From contig JBKGRZ010000004.1 of NCBI GenBank assembly GCA_046518185.1, forward strand, positions 372,001 through 436,000: 64,000 bases of DNA. Direction: 5' to 3'. Under the pieces are notes generated by a model. It had not been told where the DNA came from. It searched no databases and saw only the letters and a list, made by a program, of their open reading frames with translations. Of this stretch, positions 24,519 to 33,709 are shown piece after piece; the stretch's first letter is position 1, and every line of letters begins with the position of its first letter. The DNA is from Scandinavium vulneris_A (GTDB lineage Bacteria; Pseudomonadota; Gammaproteobacteria; Enterobacterales; Enterobacteriaceae). The translations under genes and the position numbers were made by a program.

Positions 24519-25764
24519 CCCAAAGTAAGCGGCTGTCCAGCCATTCAACAGCAAGAATAGTCAATATTACCGCAGCACCGAAATAAAACGCAGCGGGTCC
24601 CATAGTAAAAGCAAGTAACTGATCGCGATTGATAAGCGACATCATCAGCGAGATGACAAACAAATCGAGCATCGACCAGCGACCAATCCACGTCACAAAG
24701 CGCAACAGAAGGATACGGGTGCGCAATCCCTGTTCACATTTAAAGTGAATGGATACTAACAGGGTAATCAACACCAGCACCTTAGTGAAAGGCACCAGAA
24801 TACTGGCGATAAACACCACGGCCGCAATCGGAATATTGCTGCTGGCGAGCGAGATTATCCCGGACAGGATCGTGTCTTCCTGGCGAGCGCCATTCACATA
24901 GATTATCGAAATCGGCAGCAGGTTCGCCGGGATTAAAAAAATCAGCGAGGCAATCAGCGCCGCCCAACTTTTTTGCAGGCTATACGCCCGGCGATGACGA
25001 AGCGGGATGTGACAGCGACGACAGCGCCCGCGCGCGTCTGAGAATCCGGTGTGGTGGCAGCCCAGACACACCTGCAGACCCGGATCGGGGCGTTGAGCAG
25101 GGCGATGAGGATAAAAACGGTCCCAGAGCTGTTCGACGTTGAGATGGATCAGCGTCAAGATACTCAACAGCACCAGAGAAATAAAAGCGACTAGCCCCAA
25201 TCCCGGCTGGAGAAAGGCGTAATCCTGGACCTTAATCGACGCCACGCCGACCCCAACGAGGTAGATATCCAGCATTACCCACTCTTTGAGGCGCTCCAGC
25301 ATCAGCAGCACCGGGCGAAGATTCATGCCGAGAATATTACCGAGCCATAAATAAGCGATAGCAATCACCAGCACCAGCGGCGCGCCCACACTGCAAAATA
25401 GCACCATCGCGGCGGGAATGGGGTCGCCCTGTTCGGTCATCTGCCAAATCCCCTGCATCAGGTTGGCATCAATGCGCACCCCGAGAAGATGCAGACGAAG
25501 CAGCGGTTCGCTCCAGGCAAAAGGCATCAGCAACATCATGGTAACAGCCATCGCCGCGAGGCGGGTCAGCGACCAGTCACGTCCATCACGAATTTTTGCA
25601 TCGCACCGTGGGCAATATGCACTCTGCGTCCTTTTGACCACAGGCAGACTGAACAGCACGTCACACTGGGGACAGCGATGATATTCCGGTGGTGCCAGCG
25701 GATTGCCAATCGCATGGACGGTGATTTTTTTACCCGGCGAAATTTGAGAAGCTCTTAGTGCCAT
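24481..25764 (-). CDS. letA: Inner membrane lipid transport partner LetA (PqiA family)
   Basis: This 427-residue inner membrane protein is encoded just upstream of, and overlapping, letB. It has two tandem PqiA domains, each introduced by a zinc ribbon: CPQCDVLF...CPRCDAKI near 32-56 and CLGCHHTG...CRRCHIP near 230-255. Each ribbon is followed by four transmembrane helices. It is thought to deliver lipid to the LetB tunnel. It is divergent from msrC with 143 bases between the starts. Confidence 0.95.
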   Translation of the reverse strand: MALRASQISPGKKITVHAIGNPLAPPEYHRCPQCDVLFSLPVVKRTQSAYCPRCDAKIRDGRDWSLTRLAAMAVTMMLLMPFAWSEPLLRLHLLGVRIDANLMQGIWQMTEQGDPIPAAMVLFCSVGAPLVLVIAIAYLWLGNILGMNLRPVLLMLERLKEWVMLDIYLVGVGVASIKVQDYAFLQPGLGLVAFISLVLLSILTLIHLNVEQLWDRFYPHRPAQRPDPGLQVCLGCHHTGFSDARGRCRRCHIPLRHRRAYSLQKSWAALIASLIFLIPANLLPISIIYVNGARQEDTILSGIISLASSNIPIAAVVFIASILVPFTKVLVLITLLVSIHFKCEQGLRTRILLLRFVTWIGRWSMLDLFVISLMMSLINRDQLLAFTMGPAAFYFGAAVILTILAVEWLDSRLLWDAHESGNARFTD

Positions 25765-25907
25765 TTATTAGCTTTAGAAATGAATGTATAACTCTATCTT
25801 AACCTATGAATGGATTCATCTTGAGCCTGAACGCATTTAATGCTTATTTTAATAGGCTATGCGTCGGCGATGACCGGCTTCGAAGTAAGACAACAAGTGA
25901 TTGAATA

Positions 25908-26405
25908 ATGAGCAAATCAGAGTTTTACGCGGATCTTAACCGCGATTTTCAGGCATTAATGGCAGGTGAAACCAGTTTTTTAGCCACACTATCTAATACC
26001 AGTGCGTTGCTGTTTGAACGCCTGTCTGAGGTTAACTGGGTCGGTTTTTATCTTCTCGAAGGTGATACGCTGGTTTTAGCCCCGTTCCAGGGCAAAATTG
26101 CCTGCGTACGTATTCCGGTCGGACGTGGCGTATGCGGCACCGCGGTGTCACAAAATCGTGTCCAGCGCGTAGAAGACGTTCATGCCTTTGACGGTCACAT
26201 TGCCTGTGATGCGGCAAGCAACTCAGAAATCGTACTGCCACTTGTGGTAAACGGACACATTATTGGGGTGCTGGATATCGACAGTCCCGCGTATTCCCGC
26301 TTTACGACTCAAGATGAACAAGGGCTTCGTGAGCTGGTCGGCCACCTTGAACAGGTGCTTGCGGCGACCGATTATCACAAATTCTTTCAGCCTGTCGCAG
26401 GATAA
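25908..26405 (+). CDS. msrC: Free methionine-(R)-sulfoxide reductase
   Basis: This 165-residue GAF-domain enzyme reduces free L-methionine-(R)-sulfoxide with thioredoxin. The three catalytic or resolving cysteines of the family are present at 66 (KIACVRIP), 76 (GRGVCGTA) and 100 (HIACDAAS). The protein starts at the ATG at 25908 (MSKSEFYADLN). The gene is divergent from letA and upstream of proQ, as in E. coli. Confidence 0.95.
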   Translation: MSKSEFYADLNRDFQALMAGETSFLATLSNTSALLFERLSEVNWVGFYLLEGDTLVLAPFQGKIACVRIPVGRGVCGTAVSQNRVQRVEDVHAFDGHIACDAASNSEIVLPLVVNGHIIGVLDIDSPAYSRFTTQDEQGLRELVGHLEQVLAATDYHKFFQPVAG

Positions 26406-26432
26406 TCAACGGATAACGTAGCATTTACCGAT

Positions 26433-26452
26433 GGCGTCATTATAATGACGCC
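26433..26452. promoter_or_regulatory. Perfect 20-bp palindrome between msrC and proQ
   Basis: GGCGTCATTATAATGACGCC is fully self-complementary. It contains TATAAT, so it could overlap a proQ promoter -10 element. As RNA it would be a hairpin after msrC, though no T tract follows. Confidence 0.4.
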
Positions 26453-26502
26453 TGTTCATGCCCGCGGTATGTTGGCTACGTCCGTTGTAATCAGGAAATT
26501 TC

Positions 26503-27195
26503 ATGGAAAATCAACCTAAGTTGAATAGCAGTAAAGAAGTTATCGCTTTTCTGGCCGAACGATTCCCACAGTGTTTCAGCGCCGAAGGTGAAGCACGCCC
26601 GCTGAAAATTGGAATTTTTCAGGATCTGGTGACTCGCGTTGAGGGTGAAATGAACCTCAGCAAAACCCAGCTTCGTTCCGCCCTACGTCTTTATACTTCC
26701 AGCTGGCGCTACCTGTACGGCATCAAAGCGGGCGCGACCCGTGTTGATCTCGACGGGAACCCATGCGGTGAGCTGGATGAGCAGCATGTGACTCACGCGC
26801 GTCAGCAGCTTGAAGAAGCGAAAGCCCGTGTGCAGGCACAGCGTGCTGAGCAGCAGGCGAAAAAACGTGAAGCCGCTATTGCTGCGGGTGAGCCTGTTGA
26901 TGCGCCGCGCCGTGAGCGTAAACCGCGTCCGGCAGCTCCACGCAAAGATGCGGGTGCTAATAAACCGCGTCCGGCAGCAAAACCGGCCGCCGCGAAAGCG
27001 CCACGTCCGGAACGTGAAGAGCGTCATACCCCGGTATCAAACATTTCTGAACTGAGCGTTGGCCAGTCTCTGAAGGTGAAAGCGGGCAATAACGCAATGG
27101 ACGCCACTGTACTGGAAATCACCAAAGATGGCGTTCGTGTACAGCTGACTTCTGGTATGTCAATGATTGTACGCGCAGAACACTTAGTGTTCTGA
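26503..27195 (+). CDS. proQ: RNA chaperone ProQ
   Basis: This 230-residue RNA-binding protein has an N-terminal FinO/ProQ domain at 1-120 (RPLKIGIFQDLV, SKTQLRSALRLYTSSWRYL). A positively charged Pro/Arg/Lys/Ala-rich linker follows at about 125-180 with repeated RPAAP/KPRPAA units, then a C-terminal Tudor-like domain (VTNISEL-type start, ending IVRAEHLVF). It binds structured sRNAs and mRNA 3' ends and affects ProP osmoprotectant transport. Start: the ATG at 26503 behind CAGGAAA. It is followed closely by prc, with which it forms an operon. Confidence 0.96.
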   Translation: MENQPKLNSSKEVIAFLAERFPQCFSAEGEARPLKIGIFQDLVTRVEGEMNLSKTQLRSALRLYTSSWRYLYGIKAGATRVDLDGNPCGELDEQHVTHARQQLEEAKARVQAQRAEQQAKKREAAIAAGEPVDAPRRERKPRPAAPRKDAGANKPRPAAKPAAAKAPRPEREERHTPVSNISELSVGQSLKVKAGNNAMDATVLEITKDGVRVQLTSGMSMIVRAEHLVF

Positions 27196-27214
27196 AACGG
27201 AGGCCGGGCCTGGC

Positions 27215-29263
27215 ATGAACAACTTTTTTAAGGTCACCGCGCTCGCTGGCATGCTGTTGATGGCAGGCCAGTCGTTCGCCGTGGACGATATTACTCGTGC
27301 TGACCAGATTCCAGTTCTTAAGGAAGAGGCTCAGCACGCAACGGTAAGCGAGCGTGTGACGTCTCGCTTTACCCGTTCTCATTATCGCCAGTTCGATCTC
27401 GACAACGCGTTCTCGGCGAAAATCTTCGACCGTTATCTCAATCTGCTGGATTACAGCCATAACGTGCTGTTGGTCAGTGATATTTCCCAGTTTGAATCAC
27501 GTAAATCGCAGGTCGGCGACGAACTGCGTAGTGGTAAACTGGATGTTTTTTACGACCTGTTTAATCTGGCGCAAAAGCGCCGCTTTGAGCGCTATCAGTA
27601 CGCGCTCAAAGTGCTTGAGCGTCCGATGGATTTCACCGGAAACGACACCTACAACCTTGACCGCAGCAAAGCGCCGTGGCCGAAGGATGTGGCCGAGTTG
27701 AACGCGCTGTGGGACGGTAAAGTCAAATATGACGAGCTGAGCCTTAAGCTTGCCGGGAAAGACGATAAAGAAATTCGCGAAACGTTGACCCGTCGCTACA
27801 AGTTCGCCATTCGCCGTTTGGCTCAGACCAACAGCGAAGACGTGTTCTCTCTGGCGATGACGGCGTTTGCGCACGAAATTGACCCGCACACCAACTACCT
27901 CTCCCCGCGCAATACTGAACAATTCAACACCGAAATGAGCCTTTCTCTGGAAGGTATCGGTGCGGTACTGCAAATGGATGACGACTACACCATGATTAAT
28001 TCCATGGTGGCAGGTGGCCCGGCAGCGAAGAGCAAAGCGATAAGCGTAGGCGACCGCATCGTCGGTGTCGGCCAGACCGGTAAAGGGATGGTCGATGTCA
28101 TCGGCTGGCGCCTGGACGACGTGGTGGCATTGATTAAAGGGCCGAAGGGCAGCAAAGTGCGCCTTGAGATCCTGCCTGCGGGTAAAGGTACCAAAACCCG
28201 CATCGTCACCTTGACGCGCGAGCGTATTCGTCTCGAAGACCGCGCCGTGAAGATGTCAGTTAAAAACGTCGGTAAAGAAAAAGTCGGCGTACTGGATATC
28301 CCTGGCTTCTACGTTGGCCTCACTGATGATGTGAAAGTTCAACTGCAGAAACTGGAAAAACAAAACGTCAGCAGCGTGGTTATCGACCTGCGCAGCAACG
28401 GCGGTGGAGCACTGACGGAAGCCGTATCGCTCTCTGGTCTGTTCATTCCATCTGGCCCGGTGGTGCAGGTGCGCGATAACAACGGCAAAGTGCGCGAAGA
28501 CAGCGATACCGATGGCGTGGTGTATTACAAAGGTCCGCTGGTGGTGCTGGTTGATCGCTTCAGCGCTTCGGCATCTGAAATTTTTGCCGCCGCGATGCAG
28601 GACTATGGCCGGGCGCTGATTGTCGGTGAACCGACCTTCGGGAAAGGCACCGTCCAGCAGTACCGTTCGCTGAACCGCATCTACGATCAGATGCTGCGCC
28701 CGGAATGGCCAGCGCTGGGTTCCGTGCAGTACACCATTCAGAAGTTCTACCGCATCAATGGCGGCAGTACCCAACGTAAAGGTGTTACCCCGGACATCAT
28801 GCTGCCAACCGGAAGCGAAGAGACGGAGACCGGTGAGAAGTTTGAGGATAACGCTCTGCCGTGGGACAGTATCAATGCCGCGACCTTCGTTAAAACGGGT
28901 GATATGATGCCGTTTGGTCCGCAGCTGCTGAAACAGCATAAAGAGCGAATTGCCAAAGATCCGGAATTCCAGTACATCGCCAAAGATATTGCCCATTTCA
29001 ACGCATTGAAGGACCGCCGCTACATCGCCTCACTGAATTACGCTCAGCGTGAGAAAGAGAATGAGGAAGATGATGCGACCCGTCTGGCGCGCATTAACGA
29101 TCGTTACAAGCGTGAAGGCAAGCCGCTGTTGAAGAAACTGGATGATTTGCCGAAGGATTATCAGGAACCCGATCCGTATCTGGATGAAACCGTCCACATC
29201 GCCAATGACCTGGCGACGATGGAAAAGGACAATCCCCCGGTGAACCCAGCACCAAGCAAATAA
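27215..29263 (+). CDS. prc: Tail-specific periplasmic protease Prc
   Basis: This 682-residue periplasmic S41 protease degrades SsrA-tagged and other proteins with hydrophobic C-termini. It processes FtsI and, with NlpI, degrades the peptidoglycan hydrolase MepS. Features are a signal peptide at 1-22 (LLMAGQSFAV), a PDZ domain near 240-320 and a catalytic Ser/Lys dyad in FSASASEIFAAA and EPTFGKGTVQQ. The C-terminal extension is Lys/Asp-rich. It starts 20 bases after proQ behind GGAGG and ends at a strong terminator. Confidence 0.96.
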   Translation: MNNFFKVTALAGMLLMAGQSFAVDDITRADQIPVLKEEAQHATVSERVTSRFTRSHYRQFDLDNAFSAKIFDRYLNLLDYSHNVLLVSDISQFESRKSQVGDELRSGKLDVFYDLFNLAQKRRFERYQYALKVLERPMDFTGNDTYNLDRSKAPWPKDVAELNALWDGKVKYDELSLKLAGKDDKEIRETLTRRYKFAIRRLAQTNSEDVFSLAMTAFAHEIDPHTNYLSPRNTEQFNTEMSLSLEGIGAVLQMDDDYTMINSMVAGGPAAKSKAISVGDRIVGVGQTGKGMVDVIGWRLDDVVALIKGPKGSKVRLEILPAGKGTKTRIVTLTRERIRLEDRAVKMSVKNVGKEKVGVLDIPGFYVGLTDDVKVQLQKLEKQNVSSVVIDLRSNGGGALTEAVSLSGLFIPSGPVVQVRDNNGKVREDSDTDGVVYYKGPLVVLVDRFSASASEIFAAAMQDYGRALIVGEPTFGKGTVQQYRSLNRIYDQMLRPEWPALGSVQYTIQKFYRINGGSTQRKGVTPDIMLPTGSEETETGEKFEDNALPWDSINAATFVKTGDMMPFGPQLLKQHKERIAKDPEFQYIAKDIAHFNALKDRRYIASLNYAQREKENEEDDATRLARINDRYKREGKPLLKKLDDLPKDYQEPDPYLDETVHIANDLATMEKDNPPVNPAPSK

Positions 29264-29270
29264 CCTCAAC

Positions 29271-29299
29271 AGGCACAAGAAATTGTGCCTGTTTTTTTA
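29271..29299 (+). terminator. Intrinsic terminator after prc
   Basis: AGGCACAA-GAAA-TTGTGCCT is followed by GTTTTTTT, seven bases after the prc stop. Confidence 0.9.
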
Positions 29300-29452
29300 C
29301 CTGCCTCTACCTGCGTCAGCGGGATGCAACAGAATGTAAAGTTGTGTTTTTCTCGTGACTTAGCGACCTCTGATAGTTGAAAATCACCGTAAGACCCATA
29401 CCATATGGGTAACCGCATAGTGCGTTTTGTTACAACGAGGTTAAAGAATATT

Positions 29453-30334
29453 ATGATGCGAATCGCGCTTTTCCTGATGACCAACCTGGCAGTGATGGTT
29501 GTTTTTGGGCTGGTGCTAAGCCTGACAGGAATTCAGTCAAGCAGCATGACGGGCCTGCTGATCATGGCGCTGCTTTTCGGTTTTGGTGGCTCGATTGTGT
29601 CGCTGATGATGTCGAAATGGATGGCGCTGAAATCCGTGGGCGGAGAGGTTATTGAACAACCGCGCAATGAAACTGAGCGCTGGTTGATGAATATCGTCGC
29701 GCAGCAATCTCGTCAGGCGGGTATTGCCATGCCACAGGTCGCTGTTTACCACGCGCCCGATATCAACGCTTTTGCCACCGGTGCCCGCCGTGATGCGTCG
29801 CTGGTTGCTGTGAGTACCGGTCTGTTGCAAAACATGAGCCGTGACGAAGCCGAAGCGGTTATTGCGCACGAAATCAGCCATATTGCCAACGGTGACATGG
29901 TAACCATGACCCTGATTCAGGGGGTGGTGAACACCTTTGTTATCTTTATTTCTCGCGTAATCGCTCAGATTGCTGCCGGTTTCCTCGGCGGTAACCGCGA
30001 TGAAGGTGAAAGCAGCAACGGCAACCCGCTGATCTATTTTGCGGTCGCCACGGTGCTGGAGCTGGTATTTGGTATTCTCGCCAGCATTATCACCATGTGG
30101 TTCTCCCGTCATCGTGAGTTCCATGCGGATGCCGGTTCAGCCAAACTGGTTGGACGTGAGAAAATGATTGCGGCGCTGCAGCGTCTGAAAACCAGCTATG
30201 AGCCACAGGAAGCGAGCAGCATGATGGCGTTTTGTATCAACGGTAAAGCGAAATCAATGAGCGAACTGTTCATGACGCACCCGCCGCTGGACAAACGTAT
30301 CGAAGCGCTGCGCAGCGGTGAATATCTGAAGTAA
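29453..30334 (+). CDS. htpX: Membrane metalloprotease HtpX
   Basis: This 293-residue inner membrane M48 zinc protease takes part in membrane protein quality control with FtsH. Two N-terminal helices span residues 4-24 and 32-52. The zinc motif HEISH is near residue 139, two further hydrophobic helices follow, and a third ligand region is HREFHADAGS. The ATG at 29453 (MMRIALFLMTNLAVM) gives the exact E. coli length; an upstream GTG-type extension is rejected. In E. coli it is controlled by CpxR and heat shock. An inverted repeat (CCCATaccATATGGG) lies at 29395-29409 in the promoter region, but I cannot assign it. Confidence 0.96.
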   Translation: MMRIALFLMTNLAVMVVFGLVLSLTGIQSSSMTGLLIMALLFGFGGSIVSLMMSKWMALKSVGGEVIEQPRNETERWLMNIVAQQSRQAGIAMPQVAVYHAPDINAFATGARRDASLVAVSTGLLQNMSRDEAEAVIAHEISHIANGDMVTMTLIQGVVNTFVIFISRVIAQIAAGFLGGNRDEGESSNGNPLIYFAVATVLELVFGILASIITMWFSRHREFHADAGSAKLVGREKMIAALQRLKTSYEPQEASSMMAFCINGKAKSMSELFMTHPPLDKRIEALRSGEYLK

Positions 30335-30360
30335 CAGGTTCACAGTACGACCCTAAAGCA

Positions 30361-30387
30361 AAGCGCCTCAATGAGGCGCTTTTTTTA
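30361..30387 (+). terminator. Intrinsic terminator after htpX
   Basis: AGCGCCTC-AAT-GAGGCGCT is followed by seven T. It separates htpX from the convergent yebQ. Confidence 0.9.
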
Positions 30388-30396
30388 CGTCAGTAT

Positions 30397-31770
30397 TCAG
30401 GCTGTGGCACGGGGTTGAGTGACGCGAAGACCACTGATAACCGCCGCGATCACTGCGAGCGTTCCGGCCATCAACAGGGAAGTGTGGGTGCCGTGCGTAC
30501 CGAACAGGTTAAACATCAGTGCTACAAGTGCAGCCCCGGTACTTTGTCCGAGAAGGCGCGCCGTGCCTAACATGCCGCTGGCTCCGCCACTGCGGTTACG
30601 CGGGGCCGACGAGACAATGGTGTGATTGTTCGGCGACTGGAACAGGCCAAACCCGGCCCCGCAAAGCATCATGCGCCAGATAATATCCAGGTCCTGCGGC
30701 GAGGAGGGGAGCAGCGCTAAGGCAAACAACCCGCTTGCCATAATTGCCAGCCCCAGCGCGCCGAGCAATCCGGCGTGAACCTTTTCGATGAGATATCCTG
30801 CCAGCGGCGCCATTACCATGGTCGCCAGCGGCCATGGGGTTAACAACAAACCGGTTTCGACTTCACTCCGGCCCATCATCGACTGCAGAAAGAAAGGCAG
30901 CGACACCATCGCCAGCATCTGGGCGCAGAAGGAACAAATAGAGGTACAGATAGAGAGTGAAAACAGCGGGATGCGCAGTAGGTCAACCGGCAGCAGCGGT
31001 ACTGGCAGCTTCAGCTGACGGCGGACAAAGAAGAAGCCGATCACCAGCATCGCCACCACTTCGCACAGTACCAGTCGTAAGGATTGGCCCTGGGCAAAAC
31101 TGCTCAGGGCGGTGATCAGCAGACCAAAGGTTAAGGCATTCATGATGGCGCTTGGCCAATCGAAGCGCGACGCCTGGCTGCGGGCGCCGTTCGGCGGCAG
31201 ATAGCGCATCGCCAGCGCAAAGGCAACAATCCCCAGCGGGACGTTGATCAAAAACAGCCATTGCCAGGAAGCGACGGACAAAATCGCCGCGGCAATAGTC
31301 GGGCCAGCGGCCGAGGATACCGCCACAATGAACGAGTTAATCCCCATTCCGCGCCCGAGGAAACGCTGCGGGTAAATAAGGCGGATCAGTGCGGTGTTGA
31401 CGCTCATCAGCGCCGCGCCACCCAGTCCCTGTGCAACGCGGGCCAGCGTCAGCATCTCCAGTGAATGCGATAAGGCGCAGAGTAGTGAAGTACAGGTGAA
31501 CACCACCAGGCCACATTTGTAGATCCGTCGATAGCCGAACATATCGCCAAGAAACGCCAGGGTCAGCAGCGAAATCACGATGGCAATTTGATAGGCGTTA
31601 ACAATCCAGATTGAGGCGGCGGGGGAGGCGTGTAAATCCGTGGCGATAGTGGGCAGGGCGACGTTGGCAATGGCACCGTCGAGCACCGCCATCGAAATGC
31701 CGAGCACGATAGTCAGGATGGCACCATAGCGTTGCGGCAATGGCAGACCATCAGGAGCTGTTTTTTCCAT
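30397..31770 (-). CDS. yebQ: Putative MFS drug/proton antiporter YebQ
   Basis: This 457-residue major facilitator of the DHA2 type has about 14 predicted helices. Family motifs include ISMAVLDGAIANVALP in helix 1 (motif D1) and GDMFGYRRIYK between helices 2 and 3 (motif A). AALMSVNTALIRLI and SSAAGPTIAAAILSVASW (motif C region) follow. The exported substrate is not known. Length and sequence match E. coli YebQ. It is divergent from kdgR with 177 bases between, where a KdgR site might be expected but is not clear by eye. Confidence 0.94.
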   Translation of the reverse strand: MEKTAPDGLPLPQRYGAILTIVLGISMAVLDGAIANVALPTIATDLHASPAASIWIVNAYQIAIVISLLTLAFLGDMFGYRRIYKCGLVVFTCTSLLCALSHSLEMLTLARVAQGLGGAALMSVNTALIRLIYPQRFLGRGMGINSFIVAVSSAAGPTIAAAILSVASWQWLFLINVPLGIVAFALAMRYLPPNGARSQASRFDWPSAIMNALTFGLLITALSSFAQGQSLRLVLCEVVAMLVIGFFFVRRQLKLPVPLLPVDLLRIPLFSLSICTSICSFCAQMLAMVSLPFFLQSMMGRSEVETGLLLTPWPLATMVMAPLAGYLIEKVHAGLLGALGLAIMASGLFALALLPSSPQDLDIIWRMMLCGAGFGLFQSPNNHTIVSSAPRNRSGGASGMLGTARLLGQSTGAALVALMFNLFGTHGTHTSLLMAGTLAVIAAVISGLRVTQPRATA

Positions 31771-31947
31771 GTTAAAGATAGGTCTAAGTTGAAATCATTA
31801 TGCAGGTAATTATTTTAGCATTGATTATTCGGCAACAGCTCGCAGATTTGTAACGAAGTCGTATAAGAGTGATTGCGGCGGAAGGCGTGCGAAATTATAA
31901 TAAAAACCAGTTCTGAATTTTATAAAACAGTCGCGATGAGGTGATAA

Positions 31948-32739
31948 ATGGCAGTTGCAGATTTGGATAAACAGCCAGATTCTGTCTCTTCGGTATTGAA
32001 GGTTTTTGGCATTCTGCAGGCGCTCGGCGAAGAGCGTGAGATTGGGATCACCGAGTTATCACAGCGCGTGATGATGTCTAAAAGCACGGTTTATCGCTTT
32101 TTACAGACCATGAAATCACTGGGCTACGTGGCGCAGGAAGGTGAGTCAGAGAAATACTCACTGACCTTAAAACTGTTTGAACTGGGTGCGCGCTCGCTGC
32201 AAAACGTCGATCTGATCCGTAGTGCAGATATTCAAATGCGTGAACTCTCTCGTCTGACGAAAGAGACCATTCACCTTGGCGCCCTGGACGAAGACAGCAT
32301 TGTCTACATCCATAAAATTGACTCGATGTATAACCTGCGCATGTACTCGCGCATCGGTCGTCGTAATCCGCTGTACAGCACCGCGATTGGTAAAGTGCTG
32401 CTGGCGTGGCGTGACCGCGAGGAAGTGAAGCAGATCCTCGAGCATGTGGAATACAAACGCAGCACCGAGCGGACTATCGCCGACACCGAAGAGTTACTCC
32501 CATTGTTGGATCTGGTCCGTGAGCAGGGTTACGGTGAAGATAACGAAGAGCAAGAAGAAGGGCTGCGCTGTATTGGCGTCCCGGTGTTCGATCGTTTCGG
32601 CGTGGTCATTGCCGGGCTGAGCATCTCCTTCCCGACGCTGCGTTTCTCCGAAGAGCGTCTGCACGAGTACGTCAGCATGTTGCATACCGCGGCGCGCAAA
32701 ATTTCAGAGCAAATGGGCTACAACGACTATCCATTCTGA
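31948..32739 (+). CDS. kdgR: Transcriptional repressor KdgR (IclR family)
   Basis: This 263-residue regulator of pectin and hexuronate breakdown releases DNA on binding 2-keto-3-deoxygluconate. Residues 15-75 are an IclR-type winged helix (SVLKVFGILQALGE, MMSKSTVYRFLQTMKSLGY). Residues 90-255 form the effector-binding domain (IHLGALDEDSIVYIHK, RIGRRNPLYSTAIGK). Start: the ATG at 31948 behind GAGGTGATAA. It lies between yebQ and yobH as in E. coli. Confidence 0.96.
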   Translation: MAVADLDKQPDSVSSVLKVFGILQALGEEREIGITELSQRVMMSKSTVYRFLQTMKSLGYVAQEGESEKYSLTLKLFELGARSLQNVDLIRSADIQMRELSRLTKETIHLGALDEDSIVYIHKIDSMYNLRMYSRIGRRNPLYSTAIGKVLLAWRDREEVKQILEHVEYKRSTERTIADTEELLPLLDLVREQGYGEDNEEQEEGLRCIGVPVFDRFGVVIAGLSISFPTLRFSEERLHEYVSMLHTAARKISEQMGYNDYPF

Positions 32740-32752
32740 GAATGAAAGCCAT

Positions 32753-32780
32753 AAAAAAACGCCGCATTAAGCGGCGTTTT
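32753..32780. terminator. Bidirectional terminator between kdgR and yobH
   Basis: AACGCCGC-ATTAA-GCGGCGTT is flanked by seven A on the left and a TTTT run on the right. It can stop kdgR transcripts rightwards and, better, yobH transcripts leftwards. Confidence 0.85.
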
Positions 32781-32797
32781 CCGTTTATGGTGACCGA

Positions 32798-33037
32798 TTA
32801 TCCGTTATCGACAACCGTTTTGCTTTTGCGCAGCAACGGGCAGTCGGTCAGGCCGATGATACCGCTGTTTGAGTGCACGTACTGGGCCGTGCTGGTGCCA
32901 TTTGCAGTCAAATACTTACACTGTAATCCCAATCCACCCACGTTCTCATGGCTACCTATCAGTATGCCATAACCGGATAACAGCAGGGCAATCCAGGCGA
33001 TTGCCAGTACAATAATTGTACGAATAGTAAAACGCAT
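32798..33037 (-). CDS. yobH: YobH family small secreted or membrane protein
   Basis: This is a 79-residue protein from the second of two adjacent ATG codons (33037), which has GAGG at six bases and gives the E. coli length. It has a hydrophobic helix at 3-25 (TIRTIIVLAIAWIALLLSGYG), probably a signal anchor, and a small domain with two cysteines (LQCKYLT, TDCPLLR) that may form a disulfide. In E. coli it neighbours mgrB and kdgR. Function is unknown. Confidence 0.93.
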   Translation of the reverse strand: MRFTIRTIIVLAIAWIALLLSGYGILIGSHENVGGLGLQCKYLTANGTSTAQYVHSNSGIIGLTDCPLLRKSKTVVDNG

Positions 33038-33149
33038 CATATGCCTCGTTCTTGTTGCTTCCCGTGGACCAGATTAAAGTGTTCACGCTTTGAAACAAGT
33101 CGATGATTCTTAAAATGAACCAACTCTATTACAGTTAGCCGCGGTTTAA

Positions 33150-33165
33150 GGTTAGCGTGCTAACC
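33150..33165. promoter_or_regulatory. Perfect inverted repeat upstream of mgrB
   Basis: GGTTAGC-GT-GCTAACC lies 31-46 bases upstream of the mgrB start codon, next to a GGTTTA half-site at 33143-33148. mgrB is PhoP-activated in relatives; only one PhoP-like half-site is seen, without a clear second repeat at the usual spacing. Confidence 0.45.
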
Positions 33166-33195
33166 TGTCTGTAAATGTGAAAACCGGAGAGTGGA

Positions 33196-33342
33196 GTGAA
33201 AAAGTTACGCTGGACCATTCTGGTCGTTATCCTCCTGATTGCCTTTCTTTTACTGTGGACTCAGATGATTAACGTACTGTGCGATCAGGATGTGCAGTTC
33301 TTTAGCGGTATTTGCACCATCAATAAATTCATTCCCTGGTAA
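33196..33342 (+). CDS. mgrB: PhoQ inhibitor MgrB
   Basis: This 48-residue small inner membrane protein is the feedback inhibitor of the PhoQ sensor kinase. It starts with GTG at 33196 behind CCGGAGAG. It has a short basic N-terminus (MKKLRW), one transmembrane helix (TILVVILLIAFLLLW) and a periplasmic part with the two conserved cysteines C29 and C40 (CDQDVQFFSGIC) and the invariant end INKFIPW. E. coli MgrB has 47 residues, so the helix here is one residue longer. Loss of this gene gives colistin resistance in Klebsiella and Enterobacter relatives; the copy here looks intact. Confidence 0.96.
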   Translation: MKKLRWTILVVILLIAFLLLWTQMINVLCDQDVQFFSGICTINKFIPW

Positions 33343-33415
33343 GTTTTTATAGCAGGTAATTTCCTTCCTCGGGGCGGCGAGTGGTAGAATGGTGGCTCCA
33401 ATTTGAGGTGGTGAA

Positions 33416-33709
33416 ATGGTTGATTTAATGAATTCCGGAATGTTGAATTTGGCCTCCCTGGCAGTGTCTTTGCTGGTTCTGGTTATTGGACTGGTCCTGT
33501 GGTTTTTCGTAAACCGTGCCAGTTCCCGAGCGAACGAACAGATAGAACTTCTGGAAGCTCTGCTGGATCAGCAGAAACGTCAAAACGCATTGCTGCGTCG
33601 TCTTTGCGAAGCAAATGAACCGGAGAAGGAAGAGCCGGTGAAACCTGTAGAGCTTCCTCAGACCCAGGAAGGTGATGATGACTTTATCCGTCTGGTGGCG
33701 GAACGCTGA
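33416..33709 (+). CDS. yebO: YebO family membrane protein
   Basis: This is a 97-residue protein (95 in E. coli). One N-terminal transmembrane helix at about 10-31 (LASLAVSLLVLVIGLVLWFF) is followed by a cytoplasmic coiled-coil segment (ANEQIELLEALLDQQKRQN) and an acidic tail ending FIRLVAER. Function is unknown. Start: the ATG at 33416 behind GAGGTGG. It follows mgrB as in E. coli. Confidence 0.94.
   Translation: MVDLMNSGMLNLASLAVSLLVLVIGLVLWFFVNRASSRANEQIELLEALLDQQKRQNALLRRLCEANEPEKEEPVKPVELPQTQEGDDDFIRLVAER

Noticed and set aside
26879..27010. Repeated Pro/Arg/Ala-coding units in proQ as a possible tandem repeat element
   Set aside because: They encode the normal low-complexity linker of ProQ and are not a DNA repeat array.
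31771..31947. KdgR operator between yebQ and kdgR
   Set aside because: The A+T-rich sequence has no convincing match to the KdgR consensus by eye.
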